Below, piece after piece: positions 29,587-37,639 of a stretch of DNA of 64,000 bases. This DNA comes from JBBRBB01 sp963830175 (GTDB lineage: Bacteria; Bacteroidota; Bacteroidia; Chitinophagales; Chitinophagaceae), in assembly GCA_963830175.1 (NCBI GenBank), contig CAWHKV010000002.1, positions 744,001 to 808,000 of the forward strand, read 5' to 3'. The number at the start of each line of letters is the position of its first letter. Within the stretch, counting starts at the first letter, position 1. The position numbers and the translations under genes are program-made. The notes beneath the pieces are model-generated. The model saw nothing but the letters and a program-made list of their open reading frames with translations, did no database searches and had not been told where the DNA came from.

Positions 29587-29602
29587 AGTGTTTTTTTTTA
29601 AA

Positions 29603-30586
29603 TTAAAAAGCAGCAGGTTTTAAATTTAAACCGCTTTTTTCATCCAGGCCACACATTAAATTCATATTTTGAACAGCCTGCCCGGACGCGCCTTTTAATA
29701 AATTATCAATGGCGGAATGTATTACCAGTTTATTTCCTTCCTTTTCAAGTTGAATAAAACAATTGTTGGTATTAACCACTTGTTTTAAAGAAATGGGTTC
29801 GGAACTTACCTTTATAAATGGATGCGCTGCATAAAAATTTTTATATAACTCAAATGCATTTTCAAGGCTGTCATCATACCTCGTTGTAGAGCTTACAAAT
29901 ATTCCCCTTGTGAAATCTCCACGCCAGGGTATAAAATTTATTTCAACATTTGAGTTGCCGGTTTTATACAATGTCTCTTTTATTTCATTAAGGTGTTGAT
30001 GTGTAAGCGATTTGTAAGCCTGAATATTATTTGACCTCCAGCTAAAATGTGTAGTTTGTGATAAGCCTTGTCCTGCGCCTGTTGACCCTGTAATGCCTGT
30101 TGTATATGCTTCTTGTAATATTCCTTTTGAAGCAAGTGGTAAAAGACCCAGTTGTACCGCAGTGGCAAAACAACCCGGGTTTGCAATATTATTTGCCTTA
30201 ATTATCTCTGGTTTATTTATTTCGGGTAAACCATAAACAAATGTTCTGGTTTTATAAACCGCATTTTTTGTTAACCGAAAATCCTGTGACAGATCAATGA
30301 TTTTTATATGTTCATCAACCTGGTTATTATCTAAAAATTTAACAGCTTCGCCATGCCCGGCACATAAAAATAAAACATCAGTTTTACTTAAATAATCCAT
30401 TTCACTAACAAAACATAAATCTGTTTCATCTAATAAGTCCTGGTGAACGGAGGAAATTTTTTTCCCCGCATTGCTGCGGCTGTGCACGAAAGATATTTGT
30501 GCCGCGGGGTGCTGCAGTAACAACCTGATAAGTTCGCCTCCAGTGTACCCTGCGCCACCTATTATTCCTGTATTAATTTTCTGCAT
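29603..30586 (-). CDS. argC: N-acetyl-gamma-glutamyl-phosphate reductase
   Basis: This NADPH-dependent reductase makes N-acylglutamate semialdehyde. The N-terminal nucleotide fold GIIGGAGYTGGELIRLLL and the active-site NPGCFATAVQLGLLPL with the catalytic Cys are clear. ITGSTGAGQGLSQTTHFSWR follows. The ATG at 30586 (MQKINTGIIG) is preferred: the frame extends to 30631, but those 15 extra codons lie inside argG. The stop codon of argG overlaps this start by 14 bases. Confidence 0.94.
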   Translation of the reverse strand: MQKINTGIIGGAGYTGGELIRLLLQHPAAQISFVHSRSNAGKKISSVHQDLLDETDLCFVSEMDYLSKTDVLFLCAGHGEAVKFLDNNQVDEHIKIIDLSQDFRLTKNAVYKTRTFVYGLPEINKPEIIKANNIANPGCFATAVQLGLLPLASKGILQEAYTTGITGSTGAGQGLSQTTHFSWRSNNIQAYKSLTHQHLNEIKETLYKTGNSNVEINFIPWRGDFTRGIFVSSTTRYDDSLENAFELYKNFYAAHPFIKVSSEPISLKQVVNTNNCFIQLEKEGNKLVIHSAIDNLLKGASGQAVQNMNLMCGLDEKSGLNLKPAAF

Positions 30587-31790
30587 CTGCGGCCTTTTTA
30601 ACCTGTTGATAAATTGCAGACTGGTTACCAAATATCTTTGTAAAACCCCTTACATCCTGCCCGCTCCAACCTGTATTCATTTCACCATATTTACCGAAGC
30701 GGCTGCTCATGAGATCAAAAGGAGATTCTATACCAGTAACCATAAAACGATACGGCATTAATTGCACAAAGACCTTACCTGAAACATGTTGTTGTGTGCT
30801 TATAAAGAATGCTTCAATATCCCTCATAACGGGATCGAGAATTTGCCCCTCATGTAACCAGTTGCCATAGAAAATTGCTAGTTGATCTTTATGAGTTAAT
30901 TGCCATTTTGATAGTACATGCTTTTCGAGTGTATGGTGCGCTTTTATAATGATCAATGGAGCAGGTGCTTCAAAACCCACACGACCTTTAATACCTATAA
31001 TAGTATCGCCCACATGAATGTCTCTTCCTATACCATAAGGTGCGGCTAAATCGTGAAGGCAGTTAATTGCTTTAACGGGGTTGCTGAACATTTTATCCCC
31101 AACACCAACCAATTCACCTTTATGAAAATGAAGTGTAACAGACGATTCTTCATTTGCTGAAACCGGCGTGGGCCAAGCATCTTCGGGGAGCATGCCATTG
31201 GACTGAAGGGTTTCTTTACCACCCACACTGGTGCCCCATAAGCCTTTATTTATGGAATATGCGGCCTTATCAAAATTCATATTTACCTGATTTTTTTTCA
31301 GGTATTCTATTTCTTCTTCACGGCTTAACTGGTAATCTCTTATGGGGGTTATAATCTCGATTCCGGGCAGCATTATATTAAATATCAGATCGAAACGAAC
31401 CTGGTCGTTGCCTGCACCCGTGCTTCCATGGGCTACTGCTTCTGCACCTATGCTTTTAGCATATTCAGCAATGTGCAGTGCCTGTATCAAACGTTCGGCG
31501 CTTACACTTAAAGGGTAGGTATTGTTCTTTAACACATTTCCAAATACAAGAAATTTTATAATGCGATTATAATATCCATTTACAGCATCTACAGCAGTAT
31601 GTGTTTTAACACCAAGTGCATATGCATGATCTTCTACCTGTTTTAATTCATCCTTTGTAAACCCACCTGTGTTTACAATTATACTATGCACCTCATAGCC
31701 CAGGTCGGCACTTAAATATTTTGCGCAATAAGAAGTATCTAATCCTCCGCTAAATCCTAAAACAACTTTTTTACTCATAGTGTCAGTCAA
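30573..31790 (-). CDS. argG: argininosuccinate synthase
   Basis: The 405-residue ATP-dependent enzyme joins citrulline and aspartate. The N-type pyrophosphatase loop GFSGGLDTSYCAKYLS is at residue 12, with VAHGSTGAGNDQVRFD and a long C-terminal domain. It starts inside the last codons of the preceding acetyltransferase (ATGA overlap), which ties the two translationally. Confidence 0.96.
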   Translation of the reverse strand: MTDTMSKKVVLGFSGGLDTSYCAKYLSADLGYEVHSIIVNTGGFTKDELKQVEDHAYALGVKTHTAVDAVNGYYNRIIKFLVFGNVLKNNTYPLSVSAERLIQALHIAEYAKSIGAEAVAHGSTGAGNDQVRFDLIFNIMLPGIEIITPIRDYQLSREEEIEYLKKNQVNMNFDKAAYSINKGLWGTSVGGKETLQSNGMLPEDAWPTPVSANEESSVTLHFHKGELVGVGDKMFSNPVKAINCLHDLAAPYGIGRDIHVGDTIIGIKGRVGFEAPAPLIIIKAHHTLEKHVLSKWQLTHKDQLAIFYGNWLHEGQILDPVMRDIEAFFISTQQHVSGKVFVQLMPYRFMVTGIESPFDLMSSRFGKYGEMNTGWSGQDVRGFTKIFGNQSAIYQQVKKAADAEN

Positions 31791-32491
31791 AAATTAAATA
31801 ATTGAAAGATGGCAGACATAAGGGTTGTTCCCTGCTTTTTTTCTTTTCTTTTTAATGCGCGCAACAATTTTGTTTGCTTAAAATGAAGAAGTCTTTCATA
31901 CACTTTTGATTTTGATTTAAAGTGTGCCTTGGTTTCTTCAGGTTCGTAATGGTCTTTTGGGTCGTACAACATAGCTGTACACATGCAATTCTTTTTTTCT
32001 TTGCTCATGAGAATATCATAATTCACACAGCTTTTACATCCTGCCCAAAAATTCTCATCTTTTGTAAGCTCAGAATACGTAACGGGTTCATAACCCAGTT
32101 CACTATTGATCTTCATTACAGCCAAGCCTGTTGTTAAACCAAAAATCTTTGCGTTAGGATACATTTTTCTGCTTAGCTGAAAAATGTTGCTTTTAATTGA
32201 TTTTGCCACACCACTTTTTCTGTATGCTGGAGAAACTATTAACCCTGAATTGGCAACATATTCGCCATGGCTCCAGGTTTCAATATAACAAAATCCTACC
32301 CAATCTCCTGAAGGGGTTAATGCAATTACAGCTTTTCCTTCCTCAATTTTCTTAATGATATAATCTGGTGAGCGCTTTGCAATGCCCGTACCACGTGCAT
32401 TTGCAGAGGCTTCCATTTCATCTGTAATAATGCTGGCGTAAATAATATCTGAAGGCTGAGCCACCCTAATAATGATATTGTGGTGTTCCAC
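31787..32491 (-). CDS. GNAT acetyltransferase heading the arginine operon, candidate acylglutamate synthase
   Basis: The 234-residue protein has a GNAT fold: DWVGFCYIETWSHGEYVANS, then LIVSPAYRKSGVAKSIKSNI as the acetyl-CoA loop, and IFGLTTGLAVMKINSELGYE. A C-terminal extension (about residues 150-234) is rich in Lys/Cys (CKSCVNYDILMSKEKKNCMC). It is the first gene of an operon that otherwise contains every arginine step except N-acylglutamate formation, and it overlaps argG by 4 bases. The inference that it supplies N-acylglutamate is strong by context but not shown by sequence. No classical argA or argJ is visible. Confidence 0.8.
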   Translation of the reverse strand: MEHHNIIIRVAQPSDIIYASIITDEMEASANARGTGIAKRSPDYIIKKIEEGKAVIALTPSGDWVGFCYIETWSHGEYVANSGLIVSPAYRKSGVAKSIKSNIFQLSRKMYPNAKIFGLTTGLAVMKINSELGYEPVTYSELTKDENFWAGCKSCVNYDILMSKEKKNCMCTAMLYDPKDHYEPEETKAHFKSKSKVYERLLHFKQTKLLRALKRKEKKQGTTLMSAIFQLFNF

Positions 32492-32510
32492 TTAATAATA
32501 ATTAATGTTG

Positions 32511-32532
32511 AAAAAAGGGATTACCAATCCTT
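32511..32532 (-). terminator. terminator-like hairpin in the arginine leader (candidate attenuator)
   Basis: In transcript sense AAGGATT-ggt-AATCC(C)TT forms a 7-bp stem with one bulged C, running into a U-tract of six. It lies only 20 bases upstream of the first start codon of the operon, where a constitutive terminator would make no sense, so conditional termination is inferred. Confidence 0.5.
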
Positions 32533-32556
32533 AGAATATAAACGGGAGAATTTTCA

Positions 32557-32604
32557 CTGATAGGGGCCCTGGTTAACGACTCGTCCTATCAGCAGCCAGG
32601 TCGT
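32557..32604 (-). promoter_or_regulatory. structured RNA element with three crossing complementary pairs
   Basis: In transcript order the segments are ACGAC, CCTGG, CTGATAGG, GTCGT, CCAGG and CCTATCAG. Each of the first three is the exact reverse complement of the matching later one, so the pairs run a-b-c-a'-b'-c'. They cannot all form as simple helices; a pseudoknot or switching hairpins are implied. It sits 66-113 bases upstream of the first start codon. I do not recognise it as a known riboswitch class. Confidence 0.5.
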
Positions 32605-32840
32605 CGTGTGAGGTAACAGAAAATATCAAAACATACAGAATATACACCTGAGGTAATTGGTGCGTGAAAGGCAAATTGCTTTGTATGTGTTATGGAATTG
32701 TTCACTTTATTTTATATAACAAATATGATGCGCAAATATATGAGTTATTAAAGTACCTGAGGTTTAATTAACAGTAAAATTAATTGTACCAGTTGCTAAT
32801 GTTAGTTAGTTTTATACCACAACTTTTAAATAATCTAGTC

Positions 32841-33347
32841 ATGAAACTTATTCCCTTTTTGGTTGATTGGTTAAATGAAGAAGCCGAAACCACGAAAAAA
32901 ATGATTGAACTTGTTCCGGAGGAAAAATTTACCTGGAAGCCGCATGATAAAAGCATGACACTGCTTCAGCTAGCAACGCATATTGCGGAGATCCCATCCT
33001 GGATACCGATGATGATAAACCATTCTGAACTTGACTTTGCTAATTTTGATTATAAGCCTACACCTGTTGCAAATACCGGGGATCTTACAGCATTATTAAA
33101 ACAGTCTTTAGACGCAGCATTTGCAGCATTGAACAATGTACAAGAAGCGCAGTTAGATGAAGAGTGGATAATGCGAAATGGAGATACTATTTATTTACGA
33201 TACGATAAATCGCAAAGTGTTCGACATGCCTATAGCCAGTTAATTCATCATCGTGCACAATTAGGAGTTTACCTGCGTTTATTAGATATTCCTATACCGG
33301 GTAGTTATGGTCCAAGCGCGGATGATACATCGTTTATGGGGGGCTAA
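32841..33347 (+). CDS. DinB-family protein
   Basis: The 168-residue protein is a DinB/YfiT-type four-helix bundle. His residues in TLLQLATHIAEIPSWIP and RHAYSQLIHHRAQLGVYLRLL are placed like the metal-binding triad of the family. Such proteins are metal-dependent and some are thiol transferases, but the substrate here is unknown. The ATG at 32841 (MKLIPFLVDWL) is preferred to an upstream one at 32784 because the added 19 residues do not fit the fold. It converges with uxaC, overlapping by 4 bases. Confidence 0.85.
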   Translation: MKLIPFLVDWLNEEAETTKKMIELVPEEKFTWKPHDKSMTLLQLATHIAEIPSWIPMMINHSELDFANFDYKPTPVANTGDLTALLKQSLDAAFAALNNVQEAQLDEEWIMRNGDTIYLRYDKSQSVRHAYSQLIHHRAQLGVYLRLLDIPIPGSYGPSADDTSFMGG

Positions 33348-34744
33348 AAACCAAAAAATATTTTTGCGTTATGGTAACAAATATTTTGTATCATTTCTCC
33401 CAACAAATTCTCATCAGATGGTAATTCCCCATTCTCCATATCTGTGCCGATAAGGTTGCATAATATGCGTCTAAAATATTCGTGGCGTGGAAAAGAAAGA
33501 AATGATCTGCTGTCTGTAGTCATGCCAACAAAGCGGCTAAGCAAACCCATATTGCTTACTGCATTTAATTGATCTTCTATGCCTGATTTCTGATCGAGGA
33601 ACCACCATGCTGCACCATACTGCATCTTGCCTGGAATACTTCCACCCTGAAAATTGCCCAACATAGAAGCGATCATGGCATTATCAGCAGGGTTTAAATT
33701 ATACACGATTGTTTTGCCCAAATTGCCTGCGTTATCAAGCCTTTCGAAGAATGCAGCCATAGTTGCTGCATCAATGGTATTGCCTATGCTGTCTGCGCCG
33801 GCATCTTTACCTACACTTTTTAATAGTCTTGTATTATTGTTACGAAGGGAACCAATATGATATTGCTGAACCCAATTTTTATCATGATCCATAAGGGCAA
33901 GCCTGTACAAAATTTCTGAGCGAAAGAGGTCAGCATTGTTTTTTTCTAATCCTTTTCCTGAACAAAGTTGGCGGAACAAATCATTCGCCATTTCAGTTGA
34001 ACATTCACCAGTATACATTTTTTGTAAACCATGATCACTGATGCGGCAACCTGCAGCTGCAAAATAATCGTGGCGGATTTGTAAAGCTTCCATCAGGTTA
34101 GTAAAATTGCGGATAGAAATATTTGCTTCAGTTGAAAGCCGTTGTACATACGCTATCCATTCATCAGGCTGTTCAACTTCAAGGATTGCATCCGGCCTAA
34201 AAGCGGGAAATACGTTAAACCCGGGGTTAATTTCTTTTATTTTTTTATGTTCATTCAGTGAATCGCAGGGGTCATCTGTTGTGCATAATACCTCTACATT
34301 CATTTTCTTAAGAAGAGCATTAGTACAATAAGAATTCTGCTGAAGCAACGCATTGCAATGATCATAAATCTCTTTTGCCGATTGTTCATGCAATAATATA
34401 TCAACATCAAAATACCGCTTTAGCTCTAGGTGGGTCCAGTGATACAAAGGATTTCTTAGTGTTTGCGGAACTGTTTTTGCCCATGCAAAAAATTTTTCAT
34501 ACTCTGAGGCCTTTCCTGTTATAAAATGTTCAGGAATGCCATTGGCACGCATGGCACGCCATTTATAATGGTCGCCTGCAAGCCATAATTCGGTAATGGT
34601 TGTAAACTTTTTGTTGTTGACTATAAAAGTAGGGGAGAGGTGATTGTGATAATCAATAACCGGAAGGCTTTCAGCAAATTGTTTGTATAACGACCGGGCT
34701 GCAGGTGATTGTAAAAGAAAATTTTCTTGAATGAATGATTTCAT
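33344..34744 (-). CDS. uxaC: glucuronate isomerase
   Basis: The 466-residue enzyme isomerises D-glucuronate or D-galacturonate to fructuronate or tagaturonate. Family segments are LPVIDYHNHLSPTFIVNNKK near the N-terminus, TTDDPCDSLNEHKKI, FPAFRPDAILEV and MTTDSRSFLSFPRHEYFRRI near the end. Length is normal. No other uronate pathway gene is in the window, so it may stand alone or link to a distant regulon. Confidence 0.96.
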   Translation of the reverse strand: MKSFIQENFLLQSPAARSLYKQFAESLPVIDYHNHLSPTFIVNNKKFTTITELWLAGDHYKWRAMRANGIPEHFITGKASEYEKFFAWAKTVPQTLRNPLYHWTHLELKRYFDVDILLHEQSAKEIYDHCNALLQQNSYCTNALLKKMNVEVLCTTDDPCDSLNEHKKIKEINPGFNVFPAFRPDAILEVEQPDEWIAYVQRLSTEANISIRNFTNLMEALQIRHDYFAAAGCRISDHGLQKMYTGECSTEMANDLFRQLCSGKGLEKNNADLFRSEILYRLALMDHDKNWVQQYHIGSLRNNNTRLLKSVGKDAGADSIGNTIDAATMAAFFERLDNAGNLGKTIVYNLNPADNAMIASMLGNFQGGSIPGKMQYGAAWWFLDQKSGIEDQLNAVSNMGLLSRFVGMTTDSRSFLSFPRHEYFRRILCNLIGTDMENGELPSDENLLGEMIQNICYHNAKIFFGF

Positions 34745-34772
34745 GCAGCCAACAATTTAACGGTTTTTCCTT

Positions 34773-35690
34773 TTATTCACCGCGGGGTAACGGATTTCCA
34801 TTGTCGTCGTAAAAAGGATGCGGTAATGGTGCTTCTCCGTCATTAAGTTTTTGATCGAAGACCTTTACAACATGTACCCATTTTCCATTTTTCCATTGAA
34901 ACCCTTCATAATCACCATCCGGAATAAGGGTAAACTTTTTTTGGGTTTCATTGCTTTCACTTACAAGATGATCAAAAATAATCATATCCATTTCGGCATC
35001 ATAATTCATTCTTGCCCGCCCGTCTTTTTTATATTCCAATGCAAACCTATAAGCAGGCTGCGCAGGCTTCAGACTGTCTTCATCATAATCAAAAAACTTA
35101 CCGCCAAATAAGGGGGTATTGTTGTTATCGAAGTGAAGTACTTCAATCCATTTCCTGGTGGTGATCAGGTCATTATCGTCATACCCTAATAATGTGTAAA
35201 ATTTATTGTTCTGAAACTCCTTCATCACAATTCCGTAATAAATGGCTCCAATCCAGTTTTTATTTGTGCGCACCGAATCTGCGGGGCGGCTGGTAAAATC
35301 ACTCATATCTATTAAAGGCAACAATTTCAGCGATCCATCCGGGGTATTCATTTGAATGGCGCCATATTGCCTGTAATAACTTTGATCTTTCTCTATTTGC
35401 CAGCTGAATATTCTAAACGAACTATCGGGTGCATACAAACGTGAAACCGTTATTAACGAATCAAAAGGATAGTGGAATGAGTTAGGCGTTGTAAGAGATT
35501 TAACAAGACCTTTTATAAAGATGGTATCTGCATAAAAACGTGCGGAACCATCTTCTTCAAAGATCATTTTCCTGGCATACACCTTTAATGTATCTTCTGC
35601 AAGAGTTAATGCCTGCTTTTGCTCTTTATTGATCTTTTGTGCGCAAACCGGTAAAGAGATCACCAGTAAAATAATTAGAAAATACTTCAT
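34773..35690 (-). CDS. secreted protein of unknown function
   Basis: From the ATG at 35690 the protein has 305 residues with a clear signal peptide (MKYFLIILLVISLPVCAQ). The frame continues upstream to 35816 but that part overlaps gmhB and would bury the signal peptide. The body is rich in aromatic and acidic residues (WIGAIYYGIVMKEF, WIEVLHFDNNNTPLFGGKFF, DGDYEGFQWKNGKWVHVVKV). I recognise no domain. It lies 85 bases after gmhB on the same strand, so co-transcription with the heptose genes is possible, but a functional link is not evident. Confidence 0.75.
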   Translation of the reverse strand: MKYFLIILLVISLPVCAQKINKEQKQALTLAEDTLKVYARKMIFEEDGSARFYADTIFIKGLVKSLTTPNSFHYPFDSLITVSRLYAPDSSFRIFSWQIEKDQSYYRQYGAIQMNTPDGSLKLLPLIDMSDFTSRPADSVRTNKNWIGAIYYGIVMKEFQNNKFYTLLGYDDNDLITTRKWIEVLHFDNNNTPLFGGKFFDYDEDSLKPAQPAYRFALEYKKDGRARMNYDAEMDMIIFDHLVSESNETQKKFTLIPDGDYEGFQWKNGKWVHVVKVFDQKLNDGEAPLPHPFYDDNGNPLPRGE

Positions 35691-35775
35691 GTTATATATG
35701 AGCAACGAATGTACAAAGTACTTATTGTGGTTAGCTGTTAAGTGGAATAGGAGAGCAAGTTTTAGTATTTTATTA

Positions 35776-36330
35776 TCATACCAGAATGTTTTCAGCGAAC
35801 GCTGCAAGGCTGTCAAATTGAAGGTCTATCAGGTTTTCTGCATTCTCCGGGTCCGGATCGGTGGATGCAATGTAAACGGTGTGCATGCCTGCATTTCTGC
35901 CAAACTTCATGTCTGATAATTTGTTGCCAGCCATAATGCTTTTACTAAAATCAATTTGTGGAAAATCTTTTGCAGCCTGTAATGCCATACCGGGATTAGG
36001 TTTGCGGTTGGGGCTGGTATCATCCCAATCTGTACAATAATAAATTTTATCTATTCTTGCTTCTGCGCCAATGAGTTTTTGCTGCATATAATCATGCACA
36101 TCATGCAAATCGTCTAAGGTCATTAATTGTTTAATCACACCTCTTTGGTTTGTTACTAAAATGATTAAACCGAAAAGATCAGATAACTTTTTTATTGCTT
36201 CAACCGCACCTTCATAAAAAATAAATTGTGAACGGTTAAGAACATATTCATTTCTTTTTTCCTGATTTATTACGCCATCGCGGTCAAGGAATAAAGTCCA
36301 TGATTTGTCTATTTTATCCAGCTGAAACAT
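35776..36330 (-). CDS. gmhB: D-glycero-D-manno-heptose bisphosphate phosphatase (HAD-IIIA)
   Basis: The 184-residue HAD phosphatase has TLFLDRDGVINQEKR (DxD nucleophile motif), ILVTNQRGVIKQ, and NRKPNPGMALQAAKD followed by MAGNKLSDMKFGRNAGM. It removes the C7 phosphate of heptose 1,7-bisphosphate. It follows hddC by 2 bases in the heptose operon, which supports this over histidinol-phosphatase. Confidence 0.9.
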   Translation of the reverse strand: MFQLDKIDKSWTLFLDRDGVINQEKRNEYVLNRSQFIFYEGAVEAIKKLSDLFGLIILVTNQRGVIKQLMTLDDLHDVHDYMQQKLIGAEARIDKIYYCTDWDDTSPNRKPNPGMALQAAKDFPQIDFSKSIMAGNKLSDMKFGRNAGMHTVYIASTDPDPENAENLIDLQFDSLAAFAENILV

Positions 36331-36332
36331 GT

Positions 36333-37028
36333 TTATGGTTTTAATTCTTGCTGAGCTTTTTCGTAATCTTCTTTAATTCCAATATCTATAAAGTAAGCAT
36401 TCTCAACAACGCCAAACATTCTTCTTCTATCATAGAATTTTTCAAGATATTCCTGTTCAAAAGAAAATTTATGCGGGAGTTCTTCTTTTAGAAAATCGGA
36501 TTTGTTTAATGCATAAAAACCTCCATTTATCAACCCTTCGGCCAACCATTGTTTTTCACGAAATTCTTTTAAGGAATAATCATGATTAAGTTCAACAGAG
36601 CCATACCTGCTAAAATCTTTCATTGGTTTTAATGCGAGAGTACATTGTGCCCCACACCTTAAATGAAAATCAGAAAATTTTGAAACGTCGATTGTAAAAA
36701 GTGTGTCGCCATTTGTGATCAATACATGTTTACCTGTAGCAAGTGAACATGCTTTTTTAATGGCACCACCTGTTCCCAGAGGTTCATTTTCAACAGAAAA
36801 AATAGCATTTATTCCAGGTAAATTTGTTGTTATGTATGCCTGAATTACCTCGCTTCTAAATCCTAAGGAAAAAATAAAAATTTCTATTTTTTCAGTAAGC
36901 AAAAAATCTATAACGTGCTGTATGAAAGGCTTTCCTGCAACAGGTGCCATGCACTTTGGCAGGTCCGGGACCGTTTCTTTCAGACGTGTTCCTAAACCAC
37001 CTGCCAGAATGATTACCTCTTTAATCAT
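36333..37028 (-). CDS. hddC: D-glycero-alpha-D-manno-heptose 1-phosphate guanylyltransferase
   Basis: The 231-residue nucleotidyltransferase starts with VIILAGGLGTRLKETVPDLP and KCMAPVAGKPFIQHVIDFLL, then LITNGDTLFTIDVSKF with the metal-binding Asp. By context it makes GDP-D-glycero-alpha-D-manno-heptose, the activated sugar for surface glycans. Mannose-1-phosphate guanylyltransferase activity is an alternative reading from sequence alone. Confidence 0.88.
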   Translation of the reverse strand: MIKEVIILAGGLGTRLKETVPDLPKCMAPVAGKPFIQHVIDFLLTEKIEIFIFSLGFRSEVIQAYITTNLPGINAIFSVENEPLGTGGAIKKACSLATGKHVLITNGDTLFTIDVSKFSDFHLRCGAQCTLALKPMKDFSRYGSVELNHDYSLKEFREKQWLAEGLINGGFYALNKSDFLKEELPHKFSFEQEYLEKFYDRRRMFGVVENAYFIDIGIKEDYEKAQQELKP

Positions 37029-37039
37029 GAAAGTATCAT

Positions 37040-37615
37040 TTAAGCAAAAATATTTTCTTCAACCAGTTCACAAATGATGTGACCCACCAAAATATGGGAT
37101 TCCTGAATGCGGGGTGTTATGTTGGATGGAATATTAATTAGGTGGTCGCTTAGTTCCTTCATTTTTCCACCGGTATCTCCTGTAAAACCTATGGTTACCA
37201 TTTGGAGTTGCCGGGCAGCTTCAAATGCTTTTATGATATTCGGTGAATTGCCTGAAGTGCTTAAGCCTACAAGCACATCTCCTTTTTCTCCCAGTCCTTC
37301 TACAAGTCGTGAATAGATCACATCATAACTGTAATCGTTAGCTACAGCAGTTATGTAAGATGTATTACAATGCAATGCTTCTGCGGGTAATGCCCTTCGG
37401 TTTTTATAAAACCGGCCTGAGAATTCAGCGGCAAGGTGCTGCGCATCGGCTGCACTGCCACCGTTTCCGCAAAACAAAACTTTTTTGCCATTTTTAAAAG
37501 AGCTTGTTATGGCAATTACAATTTGTTCTATAGTTTTTTGAAGCACTTCATCCAGTAAAATATTTTGTTTTACTTCGATGGATGCTTTTATTAATTCATT
37601 TATCTTTTGTTGCAT
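37040..37615 (-). CDS. gmhA: sedoheptulose 7-phosphate isomerase
   Basis: The 191-residue SIS-domain protein has KVLFCGNGGSAADAQHLAAE, SGRFYKNRRALPAEALHCN and VLVGLSTSGNSPNIIKAFEA, all typical of GmhA. It converts sedoheptulose 7-phosphate to D-glycero-D-manno-heptose 7-phosphate. It lies 24 bases after hddA and 11 before hddC. Confidence 0.93.
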   Translation of the reverse strand: MQQKINELIKASIEVKQNILLDEVLQKTIEQIVIAITSSFKNGKKVLFCGNGGSAADAQHLAAEFSGRFYKNRRALPAEALHCNTSYITAVANDYSYDVIYSRLVEGLGEKGDVLVGLSTSGNSPNIIKAFEAARQLQMVTIGFTGDTGGKMKELSDHLINIPSNITPRIQESHILVGHIICELVEENIFA

Positions 37616-37639
37616 AATTACTATTTAATAAATCCTTAT

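Larger units (their letters stand above)
32492..32840. promoter_or_regulatory. divergent control region with structured arginine-operon leader
   Basis: This 349-base gap drives the arginine operon (minus) and the DinB gene (plus). On the minus strand TATATTTG at 32733-32740 matches the Bacteroidota -7 element, giving a leader of roughly 235 bases. No -33 TTG is present; instead ACCTGAGGT covers that position (32755-32763), and a second copy lies at 32646-32654. Within the leader, 32557-32604 holds three crossing complementary pairs, and 32511-32532 a terminator-like hairpin. No open reading frame of note is present. Confidence 0.55.

Noticed and set aside
32557..32604. Hammerhead or other self-cleaving ribozyme in the arginine leader
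   Set aside because: The CUGAUGA and GAAA core sequences are absent; only the pairing pattern is unusual.
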